A stretch of 44,043 nt of DNA from an uncultured Christensenella sp. (GTDB taxonomy: Bacteria; Bacillota; Clostridia; Christensenellales; Borkfalkiaceae), in the NCBI GenBank assembly GCA_910585785.1, contig CAJUEV010000013.1, positions 1-44,043 on the forward strand. The letters are read 5' to 3'. The notes beneath the pieces were generated by a model that saw only the letters and a program-made list of their open reading frames with translations, ran no database searches and was not told where the DNA came from. Shown piece by piece: positions 24,759 to 32,333 of this stretch; the stretch's first letter is position 1; each line of letters opens with the position of its first letter. Both the position numbers and the translations under genes were made by a program.

Positions 24759-25136
24759 ATGAAATGTAAAGTTACAATTACCGGAGCGGACGGCAAAGTC
24801 CATTGCTCGTCTGGCGAATACCGCGCAACGTGCGGCGGATGCCTGCTGGAATACGTGTATGAAGGGGACCGTTGCGAACTCAGTTACGACGGAAATATAT
24901 TCAAACAGAAAAGACGGGGCAAATTCGACGTTGATATGGTTTTTGCCGAAGGCGCCGAAACGCTTTGCGATTTTAAGTACGTCGCTTTGGGGCTGGAATG
25001 CAAACTTAAAATTTTTACCGAAAAAGCAAATTGCAAATTTGACGGCTGCGGTTGTGAAACAGAAATTTTTTACCTGCTTGAAGGAACGGTTAACACCGTC
25101 TGCATAAAAGCGGAAACAATTAAGGAGATAAAATGA
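24759..25136 (+). CDS. DUF1934-like small beta-barrel protein
   Basis: A 125-residue soluble protein. The pattern of strands, with YEGDRCELSYDGN, RRGKFDVDMVFAEG, KYVALGLECKLKIFT and a closing FYLLEG segment, resembles DUF1934 (YwiB-type, lipocalin-like barrel) proteins of Bacillota, whose function is unknown. It has eight cysteines, many for its size. The ribosome site (AAAGG) lies in the end of tyrA, and its stop overlaps the next gene's start (ATGA). Family assignment is tentative. Confidence 0.65.
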   Translation: MKCKVTITGADGKVHCSSGEYRATCGGCLLEYVYEGDRCELSYDGNIFKQKRRGKFDVDMVFAEGAETLCDFKYVALGLECKLKIFTEKANCKFDGCGCETEIFYLLEGTVNTVCIKAETIKEIK

Positions 25137-25777
25137 AAATAGAATACTTAGGTCACTCTTGCTTTAAACTTACCGAAAGTACGGGAACTTCGGTTGTATG
25201 CGACCCGTATTCGGAAGAAATAGGCTATGCAATGCCAAAAACCCGCGCGGACGCGATTACAATTTCGCACGGGCACTACGACCATAACGCGGTCAAAAAC
25301 GTAAACGGAAACCCCGTCGTAATAAACGGCGAAAACGGTTACGATTTGCCCGGGGTGGAAATAAATTCGGTTAAAAGTTTTCACGACTCGGTTAGGGGCA
25401 AAAACCGCGGCGAAAACATAATTTTTAAATTCCGTATGGACGGCATAGACGTCTGCCATCTGGGCGATTTGGGCGAGCAGTGCTCGACCGAACTTATTGA
25501 CGTAATTTTGCCCGTCAACGTTTTGCTTATTCCCGTAGGCGGCACTTATACCATCGACGCGGAAATGGCAAAGGAATACGTGGACAGAATAATGCCCGAT
25601 ATAGTTATACCTATGCACTACCGCACTAAGGATTGCAAACTTGATATTGACAAAGTGGACGAATTCGTCAACCTTTTCGACGAGGAGTGCGTAGAGGAAG
25701 CGGAAGGCGGCTTGCTTGAACTTTCGCGCAAAGATTTAAACGGCGAAACGAGGGTTATAGTCCTGAAAAGAGGCTGA
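25133..25777 (+). CDS. MBL-fold metal-dependent hydrolase (UPF0173/UlaG-like)
   Basis: A 214-residue metallo-beta-lactamase-fold protein. The metal-binding motif HGHYDHN is at residues 46-52, with further ligands likely at His85 (SFHDS), Asp (HLGDLGE) and His (IPMHYRT). The N-terminal IEYLGHSCFKL is typical of the UPF0173/UlaG-like group, which contains enzymes of unknown substrate. ATG 25133 overlaps the previous stop and has an AAGGAG site. The rho-like gene begins one base after its stop. Confidence 0.88.
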   Translation: MKIEYLGHSCFKLTESTGTSVVCDPYSEEIGYAMPKTRADAITISHGHYDHNAVKNVNGNPVVINGENGYDLPGVEINSVKSFHDSVRGKNRGENIIFKFRMDGIDVCHLGDLGEQCSTELIDVILPVNVLLIPVGGTYTIDAEMAKEYVDRIMPDIVIPMHYRTKDCKLDIDKVDEFVNLFDEECVEEAEGGLLELSRKDLNGETRVIVLKRG

Positions 25778-25778
25778 A

Positions 25779-27134
25779 ATGTCGGAGAACAGAATACTTA
25801 ACGACGTTAAGGAAAGAATCGAAAAACTTAATATTTTCGAGTTGAGGCAGGTTGCGCGCGCGGTGGGCGTGCACCGTCCCGCTGACGGAAAAAAGTCGCG
25901 CGTGACGGAAGCCATTTTGGACATTGCCCGCGGAGTCGTCGCTCCCGAACCTCCCTCGTCGCGCGGGGCGCCGCCCAAGTCGCATCAGTTTGACGAAAAA
26001 CTTGTTGCCGACATACTTACTTGCAGAGAGTACAGCATTGCGCTAAGGGGCGAAAGTTTACCCCAGCACCAGCGCAACGTAATGACGGTCAGCGACAGCG
26101 CCGCCGAGCGCGTTGAAAATTCCGTCAAAACGTATAAAGGCGTTTTGGATACAAGCGGCGAATATGCGTTTTTGCGCTCTAAGCAATCGGGCTACAACGC
26201 GGAAGAAGTGTTTGTGCACGAGTCGTTTATAAACAGATTTTCGCTGAAATACGGCGACGAGATAGAGTGCAGGGGTATGAGCAAAAGCGCGGACGAAATT
26301 CCGGGAATGGTGGAACTTATTTCCGTAAACGGGCGCGCAGGATTGTGCGAAAGAAAAGATTTTTCGCAATTGACCCCCGTATATCCCTCGGTAAACGTAA
26401 AAATTTCAACAGATAACGGCTGCGCCGCGTGCGCTATGGCGGATTTGTTTTCACCGGTGGCTTTGGGACAGCGCGCGTTTATTTCCGCCCCTTCAAAATC
26501 GGGAAAAACCACGCTGATAAAGCAAATTGCTACGGGAATATGCGCCAATTACCCGCAAATTAAAGTTGTTTTGGTAATTTTGGACGCGCGTCCCGAGGAG
26601 ATTACGGACTTCAAACGTTCGCTTGCGGAATGCGAATTGTTTTACACGCGTTTCGATACGTCGGCGGCTTCGCGCATATCGACGGCAAAACTCGCCTTCG
26701 AGTACGCAAAGCGCATAACGGAAGACGGCGGCGACGCTTTGGTCATTTTCGACGGCGTGCAAAAATTAGTCAGGGCGTATACGTCCGAGGCGGAAGCCGC
26801 GGAAGAAGTAAAAAAACTTTTGTATTGCGCCTGCAACGCGGAGGAGGGCGGCTCGCTGACCGTCATTTCTACGCTTGCGCAGGATATGGCAAGTTACGGC
26901 GAATATACAGGCATAGCGAATATGATTATAAGCCTTTCGCGCGAACTTGCCGAAAAACGAATTTTTCCCGCGATTGACTCAAAAAATAGTTACGCGGACG
27001 GCGACGAAAGATTTTTGACCGCGGACGAATTGCGCGCTTCACGCATTTTGCGGGCGAGAGAAGCGGAGGAAGTCGTAAATTTGTTCAACGAAAATCCGTC
27101 TGTCGAAGAAGTTGTAAAAAAGGTTTTAATCTGA
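25779..27134 (+). CDS. rho: Divergent transcription termination factor Rho homologue
   Basis: The 451 residues keep the Rho layout: Rho_N domain (about 5-52), linker, OB-type RNA-binding domain (about 115-185, VFVHESFINRFSLKYGDEI) and a RecA-type ATPase domain with Walker A APSKSGKT (237-244) and Asp325. Compared by eye with E. coli Rho, several key sites differ. The catalytic Glu211 position is Ala270 in LDARPEE, in an ungapped alignment from Walker A. The Q-loop region (335-354) is about 12 residues shorter, and the R-loop region (369-381) about 6 shorter. The GTRKEELL segment carrying arginine finger Arg366 is replaced by NSYADGDERFL. Classical hydrolysis-driven RNA translocation is therefore doubtful. 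Start ATG 25779 is one base after the MBL gene. Confidence 0.85.
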   Translation: MSENRILNDVKERIEKLNIFELRQVARAVGVHRPADGKKSRVTEAILDIARGVVAPEPPSSRGAPPKSHQFDEKLVADILTCREYSIALRGESLPQHQRNVMTVSDSAAERVENSVKTYKGVLDTSGEYAFLRSKQSGYNAEEVFVHESFINRFSLKYGDEIECRGMSKSADEIPGMVELISVNGRAGLCERKDFSQLTPVYPSVNVKISTDNGCAACAMADLFSPVALGQRAFISAPSKSGKTTLIKQIATGICANYPQIKVVLVILDARPEEITDFKRSLAECELFYTRFDTSAASRISTAKLAFEYAKRITEDGGDALVIFDGVQKLVRAYTSEAEAAEEVKKLLYCACNAEEGGSLTVISTLAQDMASYGEYTGIANMIISLSRELAEKRIFPAIDSKNSYADGDERFLTADELRASRILRAREAEEVVNLFNENPSVEEVVKKVLI

Positions 27135-27160
27135 CTTTTATGTCGGCGGTGATAGTGGCG

Positions 27161-27182
27161 GTGTCGCGCGTGTGGCGCGCAC
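27161..27182 (+). promoter_or_regulatory. GC-rich hairpin just before the obgE ribosome site
   Basis: Arms 27161-27169 and 27175-27182 form an 8-bp stem with one bulged T and loop GTGTG, ending 3 bases before GGGAG. There is no T run, so it is not a standard terminator. It could affect obgE translation or RNA stability. Confidence 0.45.
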
Positions 27183-27195
27183 GTCGGGAGAAAAT

Positions 27196-28476
27196 ATGGC
27201 AAACGGAAATCAGTTTACCGACAAGGTAAAAATAACAATAAAATCCGGCGACGGCGGGGACGGGATGAACTCGTTCAAGTCGTTCAAGGGCAAGCCCGCC
27301 TGCGGACCGGACGGCGGGGACGGCGGCAACGGAGGAAACGTTTACGTAGTTGCGGACGGCAACGTAAACGATTTGCTTTCTTTCCGCTACGTTTCAAAAT
27401 ATTTTGCGGGCGACGGCGAGCGCGGCGGCACAAACAAGTGCTTCGGGCGCAGCGGAAACGACGTGGTTATAAAAGTGCCGCTTGGCACAGTTGTAAAGGA
27501 CTTTGAAACGGGTTCGGTAATCGCTGATATGTTTGCGGAAGGCGAAAAAAAACTTATAGCGGAAGGCGGCAGGGGCGGCAAAGGCAACGTGCGCTTTACC
27601 ACTTCGCGCAGGCACGCGCCGAACTTTGCGCAGAAGGGCGAAAAGACCGAGCCGCACGTTTTGCAACTTGAACTTAAAGTAATAGCGGACGTAGGGCTTA
27701 TAGGTTTTCCCAACGTGGGCAAGTCAACCTTGCTTTCAAAAATTTCCGCGGCGAAGCCAAAAATCGCAAACTATCATTTCACCACTCTTTCGCCCAACCT
27801 CGGCGTGGTAAAATATTACGACAATTCCTTTGTTGCGGCGGATATTCCCGGTCTTATCGAAGGCGCTGCGGACGGCGCGGGATTGGGGCACGACTTTTTA
27901 AGGCATATAGAGCGCACGCGTATGCTTGTGCACGTTATCGACGTTTCCGGTTCGGAAGGGCGCGACCCCGTGGAAGACTTCAAAAAAATAAACTCCGAAC
28001 TTAAAGTTTATTCAAAAAAACTTGCCGCATTGCCTCAGGTTATCGCGCTGAACAAGTGCGACGTTTACGGCGCGGAAGAAAACGTAAAGGCTTTCAAAAA
28101 AAAGTATTGCAGAAGATATAAAATTTTTCCCATAACCGCGGTAAACGGCGAAGGAACGGAAGATTTGATTGCGGGCGTTTTCGCAAAACTTCAAACCCTT
28201 CCGCCTGTAAGCAGGGTAGAAAGCGACGAAACTTTCACTTACAGAAAAAGCGGCGATTTGGGCTTTGAAATTTATATGGACGGCGAAATTTACGTTATAG
28301 TAGGCTCGCTTGTGGATATGCTTTGCCGCAACGTTTCTTTGGACGACCCCGATTCTATGGCGTATTTCCAAAAGATTTTAAGAGAAAAAGGCGTAATATC
28401 CCGCCTTAAAGAAATGGGCATTAAGGAAAACGACACAATATCGATAGGCGACGTTGAATTCGAATACGTTCCGTAA
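27196..28476 (+). CDS. obgE: GTPase Obg/CgtA
   Basis: Essential GTPase acting in 50S subunit assembly and stress control. It has the Gly-rich Obg fold (about 1-160, many GGDGG turns), the G domain with G1 GFPNVGKSTL, G3 ADIPGLIEGA and G4 ALNKCD, and a C-terminal OCT domain (about 345-426). I choose ATG 27196 (426 residues, GGGAG upstream); the longer frame from GTG 27172 overlaps the hairpin. The order obgE-yhbY, followed by nadD-yqeK and rsfS, groups ribosome-assembly genes. Confidence 0.96.
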   Translation: MANGNQFTDKVKITIKSGDGGDGMNSFKSFKGKPACGPDGGDGGNGGNVYVVADGNVNDLLSFRYVSKYFAGDGERGGTNKCFGRSGNDVVIKVPLGTVVKDFETGSVIADMFAEGEKKLIAEGGRGGKGNVRFTTSRRHAPNFAQKGEKTEPHVLQLELKVIADVGLIGFPNVGKSTLLSKISAAKPKIANYHFTTLSPNLGVVKYYDNSFVAADIPGLIEGAADGAGLGHDFLRHIERTRMLVHVIDVSGSEGRDPVEDFKKINSELKVYSKKLAALPQVIALNKCDVYGAEENVKAFKKKYCRRYKIFPITAVNGEGTEDLIAGVFAKLQTLPPVSRVESDETFTYRKSGDLGFEIYMDGEIYVIVGSLVDMLCRNVSLDDPDSMAYFQKILREKGVISRLKEMGIKENDTISIGDVEFEYVP

Positions 28477-28530
28477 TCAAACCGTCAGAGGAAATAAAAC
28501 ACGAAAGTTAAAAGAGAAAACAGGAGAGTT

Positions 28531-28827
28531 ATGTTGACTTCAAAACAACGCAGTAAGCTAAAAGCCCTTGCCGCAAATCTGTCGCCTGTGGGACAGGTGG
28601 GCAAGGAAGGCATAGGCGAAAATATGCTTGCGGGTTTTTCCGACTGTCTGGAAAAACGCGAACTGATAAAAATAAATATCCTTGAAAACGCCGAAGGCAA
28701 TCCCAAGGATACGGGGCGCGAACTTGCGGAAAAACTTTCCGCCGAGTGCGTTATAGTCATCGGCAGAAAAGCGGTTTTATACCGCAAATCGCAAAGAAAC
28801 GATATCGAGCATATTCAGCTTGATTAA
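28531..28827 (+). CDS. yhbY: YhbY-family CRM-domain RNA-binding protein
   Basis: A 98-residue single CRM-domain protein thought to bind rRNA during 50S assembly. Family blocks are LTSKQRSKLKALA, VGKEGI near residue 23 and VIGRKAVLYR near the C-terminus. ATG 28531 has a GGAG site. It follows obgE, and its stop overlaps by 4 bases the end of the convergent membrane-protein gene. Confidence 0.93.
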   Translation: MLTSKQRSKLKALAANLSPVGQVGKEGIGENMLAGFSDCLEKRELIKINILENAEGNPKDTGRELAEKLSAECVIVIGRKAVLYRKSQRNDIEHIQLD

Positions 28828-29561
28828 TTAATTACCAAAACTACCGCCGCGAGTATAAGCATTATTCCTCCGCTGATAATATAGTATATAGAAAAAAACG
28901 TAAAATAGCTTAAAGCCAGCAGCGACAGTCCCGACCAGAACAAAGGGGCGCAAAGCCTGCGCGTAAAGCGCAATTTTATTTTTTTGAAAAAACTTATTTT
29001 TTCCGGTCCTTCGTAAACGTATTTTTCTGGCAGCAGATTTTTCTGCTTCAAAAGGGGATATACTTCGTCTATGCCTATAAGTTTTATGGCGAAGTTTTCG
29101 CATAGGGCGGCAGCCTCGGGCGATGATTTAACGCAGAATATCACCTTTTCGCCGTTGGTTTTATATTTTATTACCGCCGCGGCGTCGTCTTCCGAAAGCG
29201 GCTGCATTTTAAAGTTAAAAAAGTAGGATTGCTCCCCGCATATAAGGCGTTTTCCGCGTATTTTAGCGCTTTCGAAGCACTGCTTAAACAGGTTTTTTAC
29301 GTACTGGTCGGAAGATAGCGAAAGGTGCAGCGAAAGTTGTTTTTTTGCTTTTTCGTCGCGGGAAAGCAACAAGCTTTTGTTTTGTTTTTTGCTTATGTAC
29401 AAAAACCCCAGCGCGCCGAAAAGCAGGCAGGCGGCTATGCCGAACACAAGCGCTATTATTACGTTTTTGGTATAGTAGCGCAGCGCTGTAAAAAACAGCA
29501 AAAACGCGCATATTCCGGCGAAAAACGTGTCCAGAATCAAAGGTAAGTTAATTCTTCTCAT
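28824..29561 (-). CDS. Membrane protein of unknown function with a soluble central domain
   Basis: A 245-residue protein with two membrane helices near the N-terminus (about 6-53) and two at the C-terminus (about 202-245). Between them lies a soluble domain of about 140 residues. Part of it (DAAAVIKYKTNGEKVIFCVK, then ENFAIKLIGIDEVYPLLK) recalls the core of restriction-endonuclease-like folds, but I cannot identify catalytic residues with confidence. It interrupts a plus-strand ribosome-assembly cluster in the opposite direction, overlapping yhbY by 4 bases, and shares a 36-base divergent gap with nadD. No clear ribosome site is seen. Confidence 0.75.
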   Translation of the reverse strand: MRRINLPLILDTFFAGICAFLLFFTALRYYTKNVIIALVFGIAACLLFGALGFLYISKKQNKSLLLSRDEKAKKQLSLHLSLSSDQYVKNLFKQCFESAKIRGKRLICGEQSYFFNFKMQPLSEDDAAAVIKYKTNGEKVIFCVKSSPEAAALCENFAIKLIGIDEVYPLLKQKNLLPEKYVYEGPEKISFFKKIKLRFTRRLCAPLFWSGLSLLALSYFTFFSIYYIISGGIMLILAAVVLVIN

Positions 29562-29597
29562 ACTCTGTTTTTTGACGGAAATTCTTTAATTTATACA

Positions 29598-30719
29598 ATG
29601 AAAATAGGTATTTACGGCGGGGCGTTCAACCCCGTGCACGTCGAGCACGTAAACGTTGCAAAGGCGGCTGCAAATTTTTTGAAACTTGATAAACTTATCG
29701 TAATTCCGACGTACATTTCTCCCCACAAAAGCGGAGATATGTCCGCAAAGGGTATAGACAGGCTTGAAATGTGCCGGCTTGCCTTCTGCGACGATAAAGT
29801 GGAAGTTTCCGATTACGAGTTAAAACGCGGCGGCGTAAGTTATTCGTACGTAACCTGCCGCCACTTCAAAAAACTTTATCCTGACGACGACCTGTATTTT
29901 ATTATAGGCTCGGACTCCTTGCAGGGGTTTTACGATTGGAAGCAGCCGGACGAAATTTTAAAATGCGTAACTCTTGCCGTCTGCGCAAGAGAGGACGCGT
30001 CGGTTTTAAAGCCCGAACTTAAAAAGTTTCAAAAAACTTTCGGGCGCGACGTGGTTGCTTTCGGTTACGTGGGCAAAGCGGTAAGTTCGACGCGCGTCCG
30101 CGCGCTTGCCGCATTGGGCGAAGATTTTTCACCCTACGTCGTAGGCGCGGTGGGGAGGTATATGCGCGAACGCAAGTTGTACTATTTACCCGAACTTGCA
30201 GGCGTCAAAAAGTACCTTACGGCGGAGCGCTGGCGACATTCGGTGGGAGTGGCGGTTATGGCGGCGGAAAATTCGCGCAGGGTAAGGGTTTGCGAAATAG
30301 ATGCAATTTACGCGGGTGCTTTGCACGACTGCGCAAAATATCTTGGCTCGGATGCCCCCGAACTTAAAGGTTTTATATGTCCTGAAAACGTGCCTTCGCC
30401 CGTAGTACACCAGTTCAGCGGCGCGTACGTTGCGCAGCATACTTTCGGAATCCGCGACGAAGGGGTTTTAAACGCAATACGCTATCACACCAGCGGGCGC
30501 GAAAATATGAGCGGGCTTGAAAAACTTATTTTTCTTGCCGACCTTCTGGAAGAAAACAGGCAATACGACGGAGTAAACGAGTTAAGGCGCATTTTCAAGC
30601 GCGACGTTGACGAGTGTCTGAAAGTTTCGCTTGAAAGACAGCTTAACAGGCTTAAAGCGAGTGGCGGTGAAGTTTATCCCCTGACGCGCCGCGCTTATTT
30701 ATATTTGATTGAAAACTGA
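29598..30719 (+). CDS. nadD: NadD-YqeK fusion: nicotinate-nucleotide adenylyltransferase and HD hydrolase
   Basis: Residues 1-195 are NadD, which makes nicotinate adenine dinucleotide for NAD synthesis: GGAFNPVH near the start, IIGSDSLQGFYDWKQ and the C-terminal SSTRVR (163-168). Residues about 200-373 are a YqeK-type HD-domain phosphohydrolase, a family that includes symmetric Ap4A hydrolases: His214 (RWRHSVGV), His243-Asp244 (LHDCAKYL), His271, His297 and FLADLLEENR. The two are separate adjacent genes in many Bacillota; here they are one 373-codon frame. The nucleotidyltransferase HxGH motif reads HVEH (14-17), with Glu in place of Gly. ATG 29598 lacks a ribosome site. rsfS follows after 23 bases. 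Confidence 0.92.
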   Translation: MKIGIYGGAFNPVHVEHVNVAKAAANFLKLDKLIVIPTYISPHKSGDMSAKGIDRLEMCRLAFCDDKVEVSDYELKRGGVSYSYVTCRHFKKLYPDDDLYFIIGSDSLQGFYDWKQPDEILKCVTLAVCAREDASVLKPELKKFQKTFGRDVVAFGYVGKAVSSTRVRALAALGEDFSPYVVGAVGRYMRERKLYYLPELAGVKKYLTAERWRHSVGVAVMAAENSRRVRVCEIDAIYAGALHDCAKYLGSDAPELKGFICPENVPSPVVHQFSGAYVAQHTFGIRDEGVLNAIRYHTSGRENMSGLEKLIFLADLLEENRQYDGVNELRRIFKRDVDECLKVSLERQLNRLKASGGEVYPLTRRAYLYLIEN

Positions 30720-30742
30720 ACTATTTTAACGGAGTTTTATAT

Positions 30743-31093
30743 ATGGACAGCAAAGAAAAAGTATTACTTATATGCGATTTTTTGTCGCAAAAAAAGGCGA
30801 AAGGCATAGTTTATATCGCGGTTGAACACAAGACAAGTTTATGCGATTATTTTGTGGTTGCGGGCGGTTCGTCAAAAACGCAGGTTAAAGCGCTTGCCGA
30901 AAATCTTGAAGAAAAATTTAAAAAAGAATATAATATGATTCCCCGCCGCAGCGAAGGCGCGCGCGAAGGCAGGTGGGCGGTTTTGGATTATTCGGACGTA
31001 ATAGTCCACATTTTCGGCGACGAGGAACGCGATTTTTACAATCTGGAAAGGTTGTGGGAGGACGGAGAAAACCTTGTCCGCTACGAAGATTAA
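30743..31093 (+). CDS. rsfS: Ribosomal silencing factor RsfS
   Basis: A 116-residue protein that binds L14 and blocks joining of ribosomal subunits when nutrients are scarce. Blocks TSLCDYFVVAGGSSKTQVKA, GAREGRWAVLDYSDVIVHIF and RDFYNLERLW are family signatures. ATG 30743 follows GGAG. It is co-directional with nadD-yqeK, its usual partners, and ends in a terminator. Confidence 0.95.
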   Translation: MDSKEKVLLICDFLSQKKAKGIVYIAVEHKTSLCDYFVVAGGSSKTQVKALAENLEEKFKKEYNMIPRRSEGAREGRWAVLDYSDVIVHIFGDEERDFYNLERLWEDGENLVRYED

Positions 31094-31115
31094 AAATATT
31101 GCTTATAAACGGCGG

Positions 31116-31150
31116 CGCGCCGATTCTTGCGAATCGGCGCGTTATTTTTT
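31116..31150 (+). terminator. Terminator after rsfS
   Basis: A perfect 11-bp stem (31116-31126 with 31131-31141), 4-base loop and T run 31145-31150. The T run overlaps the last codons of the convergent small gene. Confidence 0.88.
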
Positions 31151-31357
31151 GAATTTTATTTCTTTCGGGTCGGAATAAGTTTTTTTGGAACGCTTTTTTT
31201 CGACAATGTAATATACGGGCTCGGGCTTAGGCGCGGGCTTTTTTTCTTCCGTCGGGGCGGGCTTTTTAAGCGATTTAATCCCCATATAAGCAAGTTTTAT
31301 CAGGTGCACCAGAATAAAACAAAACAAAAAAGTCAAAAACAAATACAAAATTCCCAT
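31142..31357 (-). CDS. Small single-pass membrane protein
   Basis: A 71-residue protein. One N-terminal membrane helix (about 2-24, ILYLFLTFLFCFILVHLI) is followed by a Lys/Pro/Glu-rich tail (KKPAPTEEKKPAPKPEPVYY) and a basic end. I prefer ATG 31357, with AGGGA 7-8 bases upstream; the ATG two codons earlier is too close to that site. It is convergent with rsfS. I do not recognise a characterised family. Confidence 0.65.
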   Translation of the reverse strand: MGILYLFLTFLFCFILVHLIKLAYMGIKSLKKPAPTEEKKPAPKPEPVYYIVEKKRSKKTYSDPKEIKFKK

Positions 31358-31435
31358 AAACATATCCCTATTTTAACTTGCTTTGGCGCTAAAAATTTGG
31401 GATAAAACAAAAATTTATGGCAAAAAAGGTAAAAA

Positions 31436-32218
31436 ATGGATATTTCTGATACTAAAACGGCACCGCTTCCGTTTGAAACTCTTTCCCAAAGCGAAAAACT
31501 TCTTTTTTCGCAGTTCCGCAAAAAAATCAATCTTGACGCGTCCCGCGCGCAGGTTAAAAAATTGGAATACAACCTGTGCGACCCTTCCTACGGCTTAAAC
31601 GTTTTAAAATCCGCCTGCGCGGACGCCGTGTCTTTGGGAATAGGCGGGGTGTGCGTTTTGCCCGCGTTCGTCAAACAGTGCGCGTCGTTTTTGGGCGCGC
31701 AAACTTCCCGCAAAAGCCGCTTGATTGCTTGCGTGGGCTATCCTGCCGGCGGCGACGTGACTGCGATAAAGGTGAAAGCGGCAAAAAGAGCGGTTAAAGA
31801 CGGCGCGGACGAGCTGGAAGTTACCGTGCCCGTAGCGCATATCCGCGACGGAAATTTTGCTTACGTTAAAAGAGAGTTTAAAAAACTGCGCTCCGCTTCC
31901 AAAAAAATAGCGTTGAGAGTTGACGTAGGCAATTCGCTTTTGACAAAGCAGGAAATAGTAAAAGTCTGCGCAATCGCCGCCGACTGTGGCGTAAACTCGG
32001 TAAAAGTTTCTTCGGGTACGCTTTCGGGCGTAAACGATATGGAAATTTTTGCGGACGTAAAATCCGCCGTCAAGGACAAGTGCAACATAAAAGCGGAGGG
32101 GGTCGCCACCGTTTTGGAAATGTCGGGCGCAATAGATATGGGCGCGGGCACGCTCGGCAGTAAAAACGCGGCGGACGTCGCAAGGACTATTCTCGCCGCG
32201 GTGGAAGCGGAAGTATAA
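31436..32218 (+). CDS. deoC: Deoxyribose-phosphate aldolase-like protein
   Basis: DeoC-type TIM-barrel Schiff-base aldolase, expected to cleave deoxyribose-5-phosphate to glyceraldehyde-3-phosphate and acetaldehyde. Recognisable blocks are GGVCVLPAFV (70-79), VGYPAGGDVTAIK (100-112) and VKVSSGT. Lys190 is the likely Schiff-base lysine and Lys219 (IKAEGV) the second active-site lysine. The acidic residue equal to E. coli Asp102 is Glu128 (ADELEV), and the usual KTSTGF and KASGGIR motifs are degenerate, so substrate may differ. At 260 residues it is longer than short DeoC proteins (about 220), with a 25-residue N-terminal extension. ATG 31436 follows AAGG. The gene stands alone, with no other nucleoside-salvage genes nearby. 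Confidence 0.8.
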   Translation: MDISDTKTAPLPFETLSQSEKLLFSQFRKKINLDASRAQVKKLEYNLCDPSYGLNVLKSACADAVSLGIGGVCVLPAFVKQCASFLGAQTSRKSRLIACVGYPAGGDVTAIKVKAAKRAVKDGADELEVTVPVAHIRDGNFAYVKREFKKLRSASKKIALRVDVGNSLLTKQEIVKVCAIAADCGVNSVKVSSGTLSGVNDMEIFADVKSAVKDKCNIKAEGVATVLEMSGAIDMGAGTLGSKNAADVARTILAAVEAEV

Positions 32219-32221
32219 AAT

Positions 32222-32271
32222 AATTCCCGAAGCGCGATTTTGGGCAAAGCGCTTCGGGAATTTATATTTTT
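32222..32271. terminator. Terminator after deoC, possibly bidirectional
   Basis: A perfect 14-bp stem (32222-32235 with 32249-32262) with a 13-base loop. T-rich sequence follows on plus (TTTATATTTTT), and on minus (ATTATTTTATA), where it could also end the helicase transcript. Confidence 0.85.
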
Positions 32272-32333
32272 GCCGATAAATAAATTAAGGTGGCGGGTAA
32301 ATCCGCAGGCAATAACGTATAAAAACGTTAAGT

